Assembly: GCF_014645355.1 (NCBI RefSeq)
Contig: NZ_BMLS01000001.1
Location: forward strand, 434,001 to 498,000
Length of the DNA stretch: 64,000 nucleotides
Source: Bowmanella pacifica
Lineage (GTDB): Bacteria > Pseudomonadota > Gammaproteobacteria > Enterobacterales > Alteromonadaceae
Reading direction: 5' to 3'
Shown: in pieces, positions 53,529 through 62,245 of the stretch
How positions within the stretch are numbered: position 1 is the first letter of the stretch
Layout: each line of letters starts with the position of its first letter
Notes under the pieces: model-generated
The model's database searches: none
What the model was told of the DNA's origin: nothing
The model's input: the letters and a program-made list of their open reading frames with translations, nothing else
Translations under genes and position numbers: made by a program

Positions 53529-53892
53529 GGGATTTATACCAATATTGTTGCTGCTGGGCTTCGCTACGAACGCCAACCAAGCGCCTGCACAACTGCTCGT
53601 GTCACCCGATACTTGTGTCACCATTAATAAAGGGCGCACCTGCTACACCCAAGTAAGTATTGAGTGGCATCTCCCACAGACAGGGGACTATTGCCTGTTT
53701 CTGGCAGGTTTATCAGAGCCTTTAGCCTGCTGGCAAAACCGCCAACAAGGGAACTGGCAGTTTGAGTTTTCCTCCTCCACCAGTACCACCTTGTTGCTCA
53801 AGCAAGGTAACGAGGTCCTGCTAAGCCAGGAAATACAAGTTAACTGGGTGTATGAATCTCAACGCAGAAAGCGCAACTGGCGTTTATTTTAA
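53518..53892 (+). CDS. DUF3019 exported protein
   Basis: 124 residues from ATG 53518, overlapping the end of the MipA/OmpV gene by 11 nt. Signal peptide MYFKGFIPILLLLGFATNA. Four Cys in the mature part (SPDTCVTINKGRTCYTQVSI, DYCLFL, LACWQN) suggest two disulphides. The DUF3019 family is small, periplasmic and almost always next to MipA/OmpV and two-component genes. It ends in a basic tail (RRKRNWRLF). No ribosome binding site beyond the overlap, so translation is likely coupled. Confidence 0.78.
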   Translation: MYFKGFIPILLLLGFATNANQAPAQLLVSPDTCVTINKGRTCYTQVSIEWHLPQTGDYCLFLAGLSEPLACWQNRQQGNWQFEFSSSTSTTLLLKQGNEVLLSQEIQVNWVYESQRRKRNWRLF

Positions 53893-53903
53893 GGAAGGCA
53901 AGC

Positions 53904-54617
53904 ATGCAACTATACGGAAAAGTTCTGTTGGTGGAGGATGATGCATCACTGGCGCAATGGGTGCTTGAGTACCTGCAAAACCAAGGCTTTGATGTCTGCC
54001 ATGAGGCCCGGGGCGACCAAGCCGTAAGCGCCTATCATCAGTATCAACCCGACATCATTCTGCTAGACCTTATGCTGCCAGGCCTGGACGGCATTTCAGT
54101 ATGTAAAGAGATCCGCCGTCTCAGTCAGGTACCTATCATCATGCTGACAGCACAAGGAGAAGAACTGGATGAAGTCATTGGTCTGGAAGTCGGCGCCAAC
54201 GATTATCTGGTAAAGCCGGTCAGACCCAGAGCCTTGTTGGCCAGAATCAAAGGCCAATTGCAGCGCAACGACAACAATGACAGGCCAAAGACAGACAATA
54301 TGCTGCAATTTGGCGGACTGAACCTGAATCTGGATGCTAACCGTATTTTGTTGCATGACCAGGAAGTTGAGCTGTCCAGCAATGAATTTGCCATGCTGTG
54401 GTATCTGGCTAAAAACGCCGGTCGTATTATCAATCGCGATGAGGCGTTCCGCGAATTAAAAGGCCGGGAATACGACGGTTTAGACCGCTGGTTTGATGTG
54501 ATGATCTCCGTCCTGCGTAAAAAACTCGGTGATGACACCGACTCCCCTAAACGGATAAAAACGGCCTGGGGCAAAGGTTACCTTTTTGTTGCCGACGCCT
54601 GGGATAGCCAGGATTGA
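53904..54617 (+). CDS. OmpR/PhoB-family response regulator
   Basis: 237 residues. Receiver domain 1-120 with acidic pair Glu11-Asp12/Asp13, phospho-acceptor Asp55 (LLDLMLPG), conserved Thr in MLTAQG and Lys in LVKPV. C-terminal winged helix (about 140-230: LSSNEFAMLWYLAKNAGRII, RWFDVMISVLRKKLGDD, KTAWGKGYLF). Good AAGGAAGG ribosome binding site 5-6 nt upstream. It is the regulator of the adjacent MipA/OmpV-DUF3019 genes by position; target sites were not identified. Confidence 0.93.
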   Translation: MQLYGKVLLVEDDASLAQWVLEYLQNQGFDVCHEARGDQAVSAYHQYQPDIILLDLMLPGLDGISVCKEIRRLSQVPIIMLTAQGEELDEVIGLEVGANDYLVKPVRPRALLARIKGQLQRNDNNDRPKTDNMLQFGGLNLNLDANRILLHDQEVELSSNEFAMLWYLAKNAGRIINRDEAFRELKGREYDGLDRWFDVMISVLRKKLGDDTDSPKRIKTAWGKGYLFVADAWDSQD

Positions 54618-54726
54618 CGCACATATCCAGGCCAATTCCGTGCAATTCTTTACAACATTGCATGATGACACTCGCTAAGATCAGGCCATTCACGCTGTTT
54701 TCCATTACCAGCCGGCGGGCCTTTTC

Positions 54727-56016
54727 ATGAGTCGTATCTATATCAGTTTGCTGTTAACCGCCCTGCTAACATTATTCTCGCTGGGTTGGGGAATTGATAA
54801 TTGGGTAGCACAACACCGGGAAAGCCAGACCCCACATGATTATCCCCACTTGAGTAAGATGTTTGCCGCCTTAACCGAGCAAATCAACCAAAATACCATG
54901 CCTGCCACGGCGCAGATCGCTCAACTTAACCAGTTAATCCCTTTGTCTTTAACCCTGGAGTCTTCGTCTAATCTGGCTTTGCCAAGCGATCTATTCAACG
55001 CCTTACATCAACCGGGCGGACTATTACTCGACTCCGCTAACGGGCCTTATCTGCTGGCGGCTTTGCCTGCTCACCCAGAACATTTACTGCGCATGGCCCT
55101 GCCCCCGGTTGAAGAAGTCGACCTGGACCGCGATTTGATACTAACCCTTGCCATGTATCTGGGCCTGGCTCTGATGATGGGAATTTGGCTTTTACCCTTA
55201 ACCCGCCGTTTATCTCTGCTCACCCGCACTGCCCATAAGTTTGGCCAGGGCGATCTACAAGCCAGGGTACCGGCCAGTCGGCTTTCCTATATTCAGGATC
55301 TGGAGTCCAGTTTTAACCAGATGGCACAGCGCATAGAGCAACTTATCGCCGAAAACCGCTTACTGGCCAGTAGCCTGTCTCATGATCTGCGCACCCCCCT
55401 GGCCTGTTTCCGTTTTGGCTTGGATGCTGCTATCGACACCCCAGATAGTACAGAGAAAAACACCTACCTACGCAGATTAGAAAACGATTTGGAGCGCATG
55501 GAAAATCTGGTCACCGCCTTTCTGGACTTTGCTAGCCTGGAACGCCAAGCCACCAAAATTCAGCCCAAATCTCTCAATCTAACCGAGCTATTGCGCAATG
55601 CAGTCGAAGAAAACCAGCCACTGGCCCTGACAAACCGGCTCCGTCTTGAGCATCAGCTTGGCCAGGAAGCATACTGGGTGATGGGGGATGCAATGTGGTT
55701 AAATCGCGCCATCAGCAACATCATCAGCAATGCCAGCCGTTACGCCCAGAGCCGTGTAATACTGACCTTGCATAGCGTTAAAGAGCAGTTGGAAATCCAT
55801 ATCGAAGATGATGGTCCGGGGATTGCTGAAGAAAAGCTACAGGATGTATTCAAACCCTTTGTCAGTCTCGAGCAAAACCGTCAACGAGACACATATGGAC
55901 TAGGCTTAGCCATAGTAGAGCGGGTAGTCGCTTGGCATGGAGGGGCTATTCGGGCAGACCGCAGCACGTTGCGGGGCGCTCGTTTTATCCTCAGCTTACC
56001 CCGTCACACAAAATAG
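54727..56016 (+). CDS. Sensor histidine kinase (OmpR-type partner)
   Basis: 429 residues. Two membrane helices (5-22 and 136-158) flank a ~110-residue periplasmic sensor without obvious similarity. HAMP domain about 158-210, H-box SSLSHDLRTPLACFRF (His219), then HATPase motifs NIISNASRYA, DDGPGI and DTYGLGLAIVERVVAWHGG. It follows the regulator by 109 nt. The preceding MipA/OmpV and DUF3019 proteins may feed its sensor domain. Confidence 0.93.
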   Translation: MSRIYISLLLTALLTLFSLGWGIDNWVAQHRESQTPHDYPHLSKMFAALTEQINQNTMPATAQIAQLNQLIPLSLTLESSSNLALPSDLFNALHQPGGLLLDSANGPYLLAALPAHPEHLLRMALPPVEEVDLDRDLILTLAMYLGLALMMGIWLLPLTRRLSLLTRTAHKFGQGDLQARVPASRLSYIQDLESSFNQMAQRIEQLIAENRLLASSLSHDLRTPLACFRFGLDAAIDTPDSTEKNTYLRRLENDLERMENLVTAFLDFASLERQATKIQPKSLNLTELLRNAVEENQPLALTNRLRLEHQLGQEAYWVMGDAMWLNRAISNIISNASRYAQSRVILTLHSVKEQLEIHIEDDGPGIAEEKLQDVFKPFVSLEQNRQRDTYGLGLAIVERVVAWHGGAIRADRSTLRGARFILSLPRHTK

Positions 56017-56023
56017 CTTTTCG

Positions 56024-56857
56024 TCAGGGGGCTAGCCTGACTTTGGTGGGATAATAGCAGACATCCAGATTGCCCTTGCCCTTAAAGTGAAAGAAGGGAT
56101 TCTCCATCTTTCGGCCGCTTTCCAATCTGGCATGCATAGACGGTGAATCCTGCTCTTGTACCTGCAATGCCAGACGCTGCTCAGGGGGGATATCGCTGGC
56201 TACTCTGGCCTGCACAATCTTGCCCTTGGGTTGTCCCTTGGCAATCACCCCCATCTCCACATCCGGATTGCCTCTGGGCAATCCTTGTACATGCTCCATG
56301 CCCCACAACACTCGCCCAAATACGCTCATATTGCGATCCAGGTGCCGAGGTGCCTGACCAATAACAATATAAAAATCTGCACTGCCGCTGTCTGCCTCTG
56401 TACTGCGTGCCATTGCCAGTGTGCCAGGACAGTGAACCAGCCATTCCTGCTTATCCTTTGTATCTCGCGCTGCCGCAAAGCCGTGTAAGTACCCGGTTTG
56501 CTCGGCAAAAAAATCCGGCTTTTGCAGCAGACTAAAATCCTGATGATCACTTAATGGCCGGCTAAACTCTGCTGGCAAATTTTGCTTCTGTGCTGACGGC
56601 TTGTGTTCACTGACATCCCCCGCTTGTGCAACAAATCCATCCACCACCCGATAAAAATCTAAGCCATCGTAATAGCCCTCGCGCACCAGCGTTTTAAATT
56701 GCTTAACGTGCTCGGGGGCCATAAAAGGGGCTAACTCCAGTACCACAGGCCCTTGCTCCAACGACAGGTAAACCTGATTTTCTGGCAACGGGGTGCGCCA
56801 TTCATCAGCAACAGCCAAGACGGGCAACATACACAAGGCAGCTAAAGCCAGTTTCAT
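56024..56857 (-). CDS. Periplasmic cyclophilin-type peptidyl-prolyl isomerase-like protein
   Basis: 277 residues from ATG 56857, with AAGGAA 7 nt upstream; the frame extends another 23 codons without a signal peptide. Signal MKLALAALCMLPVLAVA. Cyclophilin fold: FKTLVREGYYDGLDFYRVVD, GFVAQAGD, FYIVIGQAP and MSVFGRVLWGMEHVQGL. Several residues of the canonical active site are replaced (the usual FMxQGGD/FFI-type pattern reads GFVAQAGD/FYIV), so catalytic strength is unclear. It converges with the kinase gene, 7 nt away. Confidence 0.88.
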   Translation of the reverse strand: MKLALAALCMLPVLAVADEWRTPLPENQVYLSLEQGPVVLELAPFMAPEHVKQFKTLVREGYYDGLDFYRVVDGFVAQAGDVSEHKPSAQKQNLPAEFSRPLSDHQDFSLLQKPDFFAEQTGYLHGFAAARDTKDKQEWLVHCPGTLAMARSTEADSGSADFYIVIGQAPRHLDRNMSVFGRVLWGMEHVQGLPRGNPDVEMGVIAKGQPKGKIVQARVASDIPPEQRLALQVQEQDSPSMHARLESGRKMENPFFHFKGKGNLDVCYYPTKVRLAP

Positions 56858-57044
56858 TCCATGTTCCTTATTATTAGTGCATCGTGACCAGAAAGTGTTG
56901 GGATGAAAAATACAGCCCATACTCAAAGGACGGCACGCATTGGTTTAGCCCTATCATCATCCTTGTTTACCTCTGCTGCAAGTACGGCATGTCGTCAGCG
57001 GTTATGTTAACCTTGCCGGCAATAACCCTTTACTTTTCCCTTAT

Positions 57045-59039
57045 ATGCTGCGTCAATTTGCCTTTGTCTCTGTGTTTCCACTTTGCCTTTCTGCCAACCA
57101 GTTAGAACGCATCAGTGTCACAGCGCAGCCCGTAAAATCTTTGCCATTGAGTCATAGTCAGGTTGATGCGGAACAGCTTGCTCTGCTTGGCACTACGCAC
57201 ATTAGCGAAGCGCTGGCCAGCGCGCCAGGGGTGTGGATCAGCCGTGGCAATGGCCAGGAACATCTGAGCGCCATCCGCTCACCAGTATTAACCGGTGCCG
57301 GAGCATGCGGTGCGTTTTTGGTCAGTGAAGATGGTATTCCTACCCGGGCCAGCGGCTTTTGCAATTCGAATCAGTTATTTGAGCTTAACAGTGAGCAGGC
57401 TTATGCCATTGATGTGTATCGCGGTCCTGGCAGCAGTTGGTATGGCTCTAACGCTGTTCATGGCATCATTAATATCACCAGTCGTCCCCTGCCTGAGCAA
57501 GCCACCGCCCAGGCCAAATTAGAGGCTGGCCCGAATCAATTTCACCGCGCTAGCTTTGCTCTTGGCAACTCGCAATTTCTGGCTTATGGCAATCTCAGTC
57601 ACGATGGCGGATATCAAGCGTCATCCGGCTATGACCAGCAAAAAATCAACCTGGCAACTCAGCACACACTGGGAGAATGGCAGGCCGTGCATCGTCTGGC
57701 CGCCACCCATCTCAATCAGCAGACCGCGGGCTATATCAGTGGTTTTAACGCCTATAGGGATGATGACTTACGCCGTACCAATGACAACCCCGATGCATAC
57801 AGAGATGCGTCATCCATTCGTGTTTCCAGCACCCTGAGTCATAAGGTGAATGAACAACAAAGCTGGCAGATTCGCCCTTATATGCGCTGGCAACAGATGG
57901 ATTTCCTGCAGCACTATGTGCCATGGCAAGCCACTGAAGACAACAGCCAGCAGAGTATTGGGGTACAAGCCCGCTACCTGTTCGAAGGTAAAGACCTTAA
58001 CTGGCAAGCGGGCCTGGATACGGAAATCAGTGCAGGCGAACTGCAGGAGTTTCAGGACAAACCATTTAGCGCCACTATTCCCCAAGGCATGCATTACGAT
58101 TACCGGGTGATAGCGCGTAACCTATCCCCTTATGCCAGCCTGACGTGGCAAGCAGCTCCCCGCTGGCAATTCACCGCCAGTCTGCGATTTGATGTGCAGC
58201 AATACGACTACCGTAATCATTTAGGCGACGGTAATGCCTGCCCGGCAGACAGCGCAAGTTGTCGCTTTTATCGCCCCCGCAGTCAAACCCTGACCTATCA
58301 ACAGTGGTCACCCTCGATAGCCGCCCAGTACCAACTGAGTCGCTCTCATCGCCTCTACGCGCGTGCCAGTCAAGGCTATCGAGCCCCTCAGGCAACCGAA
58401 CTGTTCAGGCTACAAGAAGGTCAGCAGGTGGCAGACTTAGACGCCGAACAACTTGCCAGTATAGAAAGCGGCATACGCGGAAGCTGGCAAACACTGGACT
58501 ATGACTTAGCCCTGTACTGGATGGACAAACGCCATGTAATCTTCCAGGATACAGAACGCCACAATGTCAGCGGCGGTCACACCCGTCACTACGGGCTCGA
58601 GTGGACGCTGGGGGGGCAACTAGAACATCAGTGGTATTGGCAGACCAGCGGCTCGCTGGCCAAACACAGCTATCAGAATACTTTAAAACTAACGAATGTG
58701 GATATTGCCGGTAACGACATGGATACCGCACCCCGGCAACAATTTTCGGCCCGTCTGGGCAGACGAGGAGCCGACGACAGCGTTGTGGAACTGGAGTGGT
58801 TGCATATGGGGCGCTACTATTTGGATCCGCAAAACAGTGCATCTTATCCCGGCCACAGTCTGTTGCATCTGCGCGCACAGTATCCCCTGAGTACAGACTG
58901 GCAGCTTGGGTTACGTATTATCAACCTGACCAACAGAGACTATGCGGAGCGTGCAGATATTGGCTTTGGCCAATACCGTTATTTTGTAGGCCAACCGCGC
59001 GCCTTTTATCTGTCGGTCAGCGCCAATTGGTCTTCATGA
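57045..59039 (+). CDS. TonB-dependent receptor, BtuB-like size
   Basis: 664 residues. Signal MLRQFAFVSVFPLCLSA, TonB-box-like ERISVTAQP. Plug: LASAPGVWISRGNGQEHLSA, IRSPVLTGAGACGAFLV, EDGIPTRASGF, YRGPGSSWYGSNAVHGIINI. Two Cys in the plug (GACGAF and GFCNS) may form a disulphide. Barrel ends SVSANWSS rather than with an aromatic, which is unusual. No Shine-Dalgarno sequence and no Fur-like box or riboswitch were seen in the 187-nt upstream gap. The substrate is unknown. Its last 34 nt overlap the convergent diguanylate cyclase gene. Confidence 0.88.
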   Translation: MLRQFAFVSVFPLCLSANQLERISVTAQPVKSLPLSHSQVDAEQLALLGTTHISEALASAPGVWISRGNGQEHLSAIRSPVLTGAGACGAFLVSEDGIPTRASGFCNSNQLFELNSEQAYAIDVYRGPGSSWYGSNAVHGIINITSRPLPEQATAQAKLEAGPNQFHRASFALGNSQFLAYGNLSHDGGYQASSGYDQQKINLATQHTLGEWQAVHRLAATHLNQQTAGYISGFNAYRDDDLRRTNDNPDAYRDASSIRVSSTLSHKVNEQQSWQIRPYMRWQQMDFLQHYVPWQATEDNSQQSIGVQARYLFEGKDLNWQAGLDTEISAGELQEFQDKPFSATIPQGMHYDYRVIARNLSPYASLTWQAAPRWQFTASLRFDVQQYDYRNHLGDGNACPADSASCRFYRPRSQTLTYQQWSPSIAAQYQLSRSHRLYARASQGYRAPQATELFRLQEGQQVADLDAEQLASIESGIRGSWQTLDYDLALYWMDKRHVIFQDTERHNVSGGHTRHYGLEWTLGGQLEHQWYWQTSGSLAKHSYQNTLKLTNVDIAGNDMDTAPRQQFSARLGRRGADDSVVELEWLHMGRYYLDPQNSASYPGHSLLHLRAQYPLSTDWQLGLRIINLTNRDYAERADIGFGQYRYFVGQPRAFYLSVSANWSS

Positions 59040-60007
59040 AGACCACTGATACAAAGGTGGTTACGACCGCTGTGCTTGGCCCGGTACATGGCTTTGTCAG
59101 CCCGTCCCAGCCACTGATAGCCAGTTTCCCCATCCTGGTACTGAGCAATACCTAAAGATATCGTGACCTGGCAACCACTGAGCTGGGCAGTGGCGATATC
59201 ACTGCGCAGCTCCTCGGCTAACAAACTGGCTTCTCGTAGCGCGGTATTGTCCGTGATCACCACAAACTCCTCGCCACCAAAGCGGTAAAGATTATCACTG
59301 CGGCGTATACGGCGCTGAATAATATCCGTTACCGCCACCAGAATCCTATCCCCCTCATCATGACCATAGCTGTCGTTAAAGTGCTTAAAATTATCCAGAT
59401 CCAATAAAATCAAAGACATCGGCAAGGGAATTCGCTGATGGTGATGCACCGCATCCAATAACTTCTCTTCCAACGCACGTCGGTTACCGGCACCGGTCAG
59501 GGGATCTTTGGTCGCCAACCTCAATAACCGCGCCTGTTGCTCTTGGGTCCGCCAGGCAAAAATAAACGCAAACCCCATTGTCGCAAGCGACGACAAGGCA
59601 AAACCGAATAAATGCAGCACTGGTATCTGCGTCCAAAGCAAACTACCAAGCACCAAAATACTTAGCCCCACGATAGCCAGAGCCAACCAGGGACGTAGCA
59701 GGAAAAATGCCACTAAAGCCGCCGGATAGAACCAGAACAACTGCTCAGCACCACGCATGACCACCGTCATCACCAAGACAAACTGACAAAGTCCCACAAA
59801 CACTTGGCTCATGAATACGGTGCGGCCGCTAAGATAGACTTGGAAGAAAATTGCCAGCATGGCAAGAACTGCAAAACAATCCAATGCCGCAACCTGCCAG
59901 TCGCCTCGCAATAACCGCAACAAGGCAAAAGGCAGGATGCTCAAAGCGCCCAGCAGACTAATGCTGATTAAGAGCCACTCCTCGGTACTACGTTGCGTCT
60001 TTTGCAT
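59006..60007 (-). CDS. Membrane diguanylate cyclase
   Basis: 333 residues. Six or so membrane helices (12-150) followed by a GGDEF domain with active site RFGGEEFVV (GGEEF at 244-248) and an intact inhibitory I-site RRSD (235-238) five residues before it. It should make c-di-GMP with product feedback. It lies 67 nt downstream of a membrane protein gene on the same strand and may be cotranscribed. The 3' end overlaps the receptor gene by 34 nt in antisense. Confidence 0.92.
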   Translation of the reverse strand: MQKTQRSTEEWLLISISLLGALSILPFALLRLLRGDWQVAALDCFAVLAMLAIFFQVYLSGRTVFMSQVFVGLCQFVLVMTVVMRGAEQLFWFYPAALVAFFLLRPWLALAIVGLSILVLGSLLWTQIPVLHLFGFALSSLATMGFAFIFAWRTQEQQARLLRLATKDPLTGAGNRRALEEKLLDAVHHHQRIPLPMSLILLDLDNFKHFNDSYGHDEGDRILVAVTDIIQRRIRRSDNLYRFGGEEFVVITDNTALREASLLAEELRSDIATAQLSGCQVTISLGIAQYQDGETGYQWLGRADKAMYRAKHSGRNHLCISGLHEDQLALTDR

Positions 60008-60074
60008 AAGGTTACTCTGAATAGCTTAACCACTAAAAATTAGCACCAGCGGACACCACCATAGCAGTGCGCCT

Positions 60075-61247
60075 CTACTTAGTGGCCATCTGAATATGCT
60101 CATCCAAATGTTCCAGATTATCCAGGCGGATATCTGTGCTAAATCCGAGTAACTTGCCACTCCAGATAAACACCTGCCACACCAACACACCAAATGGAAT
60201 ATAGCCAAAATAGCCCAGTAGCGGCATTTCGGAGAACAGATGAATCACATCCACATAGGGAATGTTGTAAACCCAGTAGTTTGGATTAGTGAGCGAAGTG
60301 TGGAATGCATGACTGCCATAATTCCAGAACTCCCAGAACAATCCGTTACACAACGACGCAACACCAATCAGTACTCCAGCACTCCAGTCCCCCTTAGCAA
60401 TATCAGTGAAGGGGTTCCAAATATTCAAACGCATCAGAATACCGGTCATTACCGCAAACGGGCCAATCCACACCACCCAGAAAAACGGATAAGGCCACAC
60501 CACCATTAAGCCAATCAGGACAGTGCCAATCAAAATCATCAGATTACCGTTTAACGGCATCTTAGGGCCATTCTTATAACGAGCAGGTAATGCAGGGAAG
60601 GTATGGAACAAGCTGAACCATTGAAATAACACTGGCGTCACTGTGCTGTAGGTGACCAGAAACTCCAACGCCAACACGGTATAAGGCCAGGGCGCCTGAT
60701 AGGCATCCGGGTAGTACCAGTTTCCCAGCACAAAATAATCGTAAAATTCAAAGTAGGCCCAACCACCAATGGACACCAGCGCGGCAATAAATAGCGTGGT
60801 AGGTCGACTGGCAAACAAGGATTTACCGTTGTTTCGATGATAAACCAGGCCATCCAAAACCAGGATAAACCCCCACCACAAAGGCGTAAAAGACCAATAC
60901 ACCAGATCCCCAAACGCCGTGGAATGGGACCACATCAGCCACCAGAAAAACAGGTTGAGCACTAATCCTAACCAGAACCACCATGGCAATGGCTGCTTGG
61001 CAGGCTGAGGTAAAGGAGACGCTCCTTTAAAGCCGTAGAGTTTGGGAAACAGAATTAGACCGCTGATAAATACCGCACCAGCACCAACCGCCAGAAAAAC
61101 CCAAAGATTAAAACCGGCAGCCTGTTCGACAAACTGCGGAGGAAAGACGCCAAATCCAGGTGGCAAGTGAGTTGGGTAAACAAACCATGCAACAACGAGT
61201 GGCACAAGCAAAGTCAGTAAAACCGGCCAGATCAATTGAAATCGCAT
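60075..61247 (-). CDS. Polytopic membrane protein of unknown function with an internal repeat
   Basis: 390 residues, about nine or ten membrane helices, extremely rich in Trp, Tyr and Phe. Two segments look alike: YFEFYDYFVLGNWYYP (about 167-182) with a following EFL, and FWEFWNYGSHAFHTS plus YWVYNIPYVDVIHLF (about 300-345). This (W/Y)-F-E-F-(Y/W)-(D/N)-Y pattern faintly recalls lycopene-cyclase-type duplications, but no family can be named. It is probably in an operon with the diguanylate cyclase and diverges from a HAD gene 91 nt away. Confidence 0.8.
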   Translation of the reverse strand: MRFQLIWPVLLTLLVPLVVAWFVYPTHLPPGFGVFPPQFVEQAAGFNLWVFLAVGAGAVFISGLILFPKLYGFKGASPLPQPAKQPLPWWFWLGLVLNLFFWWLMWSHSTAFGDLVYWSFTPLWWGFILVLDGLVYHRNNGKSLFASRPTTLFIAALVSIGGWAYFEFYDYFVLGNWYYPDAYQAPWPYTVLALEFLVTYSTVTPVLFQWFSLFHTFPALPARYKNGPKMPLNGNLMILIGTVLIGLMVVWPYPFFWVVWIGPFAVMTGILMRLNIWNPFTDIAKGDWSAGVLIGVASLCNGLFWEFWNYGSHAFHTSLTNPNYWVYNIPYVDVIHLFSEMPLLGYFGYIPFGVLVWQVFIWSGKLLGFSTDIRLDNLEHLDEHIQMATK

Positions 61248-61338
61248 CTAGTTGCTCCAGTAACATCCTTTTAACATTGAATTTCAGTCTGCCACAGGTA
61301 TTCTTTTTACGTCAAAGACTTGTGGGAATTTTAAGCAA

Positions 61339-62232
61339 TTGAAGAGTAAAAACCTTCTGCCATCCTGGCAACCTGGCTTGGCACGCGATGCCATTTTGGG
61401 CTTTGTTGAACGTGTCACCGACCCAAATTCAGCAGATTTTATTGCCCCGGAACAACGCATCGCCACTTTTGACAATGACGGTACCCTGTGGCTGGAGAAG
61501 CCCAACATCACCGAACTGGTGTTTCTCAAAGACCTAATGCGTTTTGATGAGCCACGTGCTGCGCCGCAAGAGGCCGGACTGCGACAGAGAATTAAACACT
61601 GGTTGCATCGGATCCATGATGAACTGGTTGAAGATACCAGTCTGCTGATCCAAGAATTCCGCGATGGCATCAGCACAGATGAGTATCGCCAGTGGGTCTC
61701 CAGTTGGCTGGAGAAGGCGTTGCACCCGCGCTTTAAAAGACCATACACCGAACTGACCTACCAGCCAATGCGAGAGGTTCTGGATCTTTTCCAGCAAACC
61801 GGTTTTAAAAACTACTTGGTATCCGGCGGCAGTTGTTATTTTATCCGCCCCTGGAGCCAAAAAGCCTACGGCATTCCTCCTGAACAGGTCATTGGTAGCC
61901 GTCTGGTCACCCGGCTAGTAGAAAAACCTGAGGGGTTGGCGGTAGAAATGGCCCCCGTCCCCTGGTTCTTTGATAACGGGCCGGGCAAGGTCTTAGCCAT
62001 AGAAAGTCAAATTGCCAAACGGCCGGTAGCGGCTTTTGGCAACAGCAGCGGCGATATTCAGATGTTACGCTGGGCAGGAACGTCACCGGTCTCGCTATGT
62101 GTACTGATAGAACACACGGATAGCATTCGAGAGTACCGCTATTCAGCCGGGCCAGACACCCTGTCGGCAGCCCGCACTCATGGCTGGACACGAGTATGCA
62201 TGCAACGCGACTGGCGACAAATATTTAGCTAA
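61339..62232 (+). CDS. HAD-superfamily phosphatase (SerB-like)
   Basis: 297 residues from TTG at 61339; no ATG fits before the conserved start. HAD motifs: I TFDNDGTLW (Asp45/Asp47), II YLVSGG, III Lys in GKVLAI, IV GNSSGDIQML. The cap between motifs I and II (about 55-160) is helical, as in phosphoserine phosphatase-type C1 HADs. A small-molecule phosphomonoester is the likely substrate; its identity is not predictable. No signal peptide, so cytoplasmic despite similarity to some secreted relatives. Confidence 0.85.
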   Translation: MKSKNLLPSWQPGLARDAILGFVERVTDPNSADFIAPEQRIATFDNDGTLWLEKPNITELVFLKDLMRFDEPRAAPQEAGLRQRIKHWLHRIHDELVEDTSLLIQEFRDGISTDEYRQWVSSWLEKALHPRFKRPYTELTYQPMREVLDLFQQTGFKNYLVSGGSCYFIRPWSQKAYGIPPEQVIGSRLVTRLVEKPEGLAVEMAPVPWFFDNGPGKVLAIESQIAKRPVAAFGNSSGDIQMLRWAGTSPVSLCVLIEHTDSIREYRYSAGPDTLSAARTHGWTRVCMQRDWRQIFS

Positions 62233-62245
62233 CTCGCGGTCCCGG

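Noticed and set aside
56858-57044. Cobalamin riboswitch ahead of the BtuB-sized receptor
   Set aside because: The gap is under 190 nt and no B12 box or conserved core was found.
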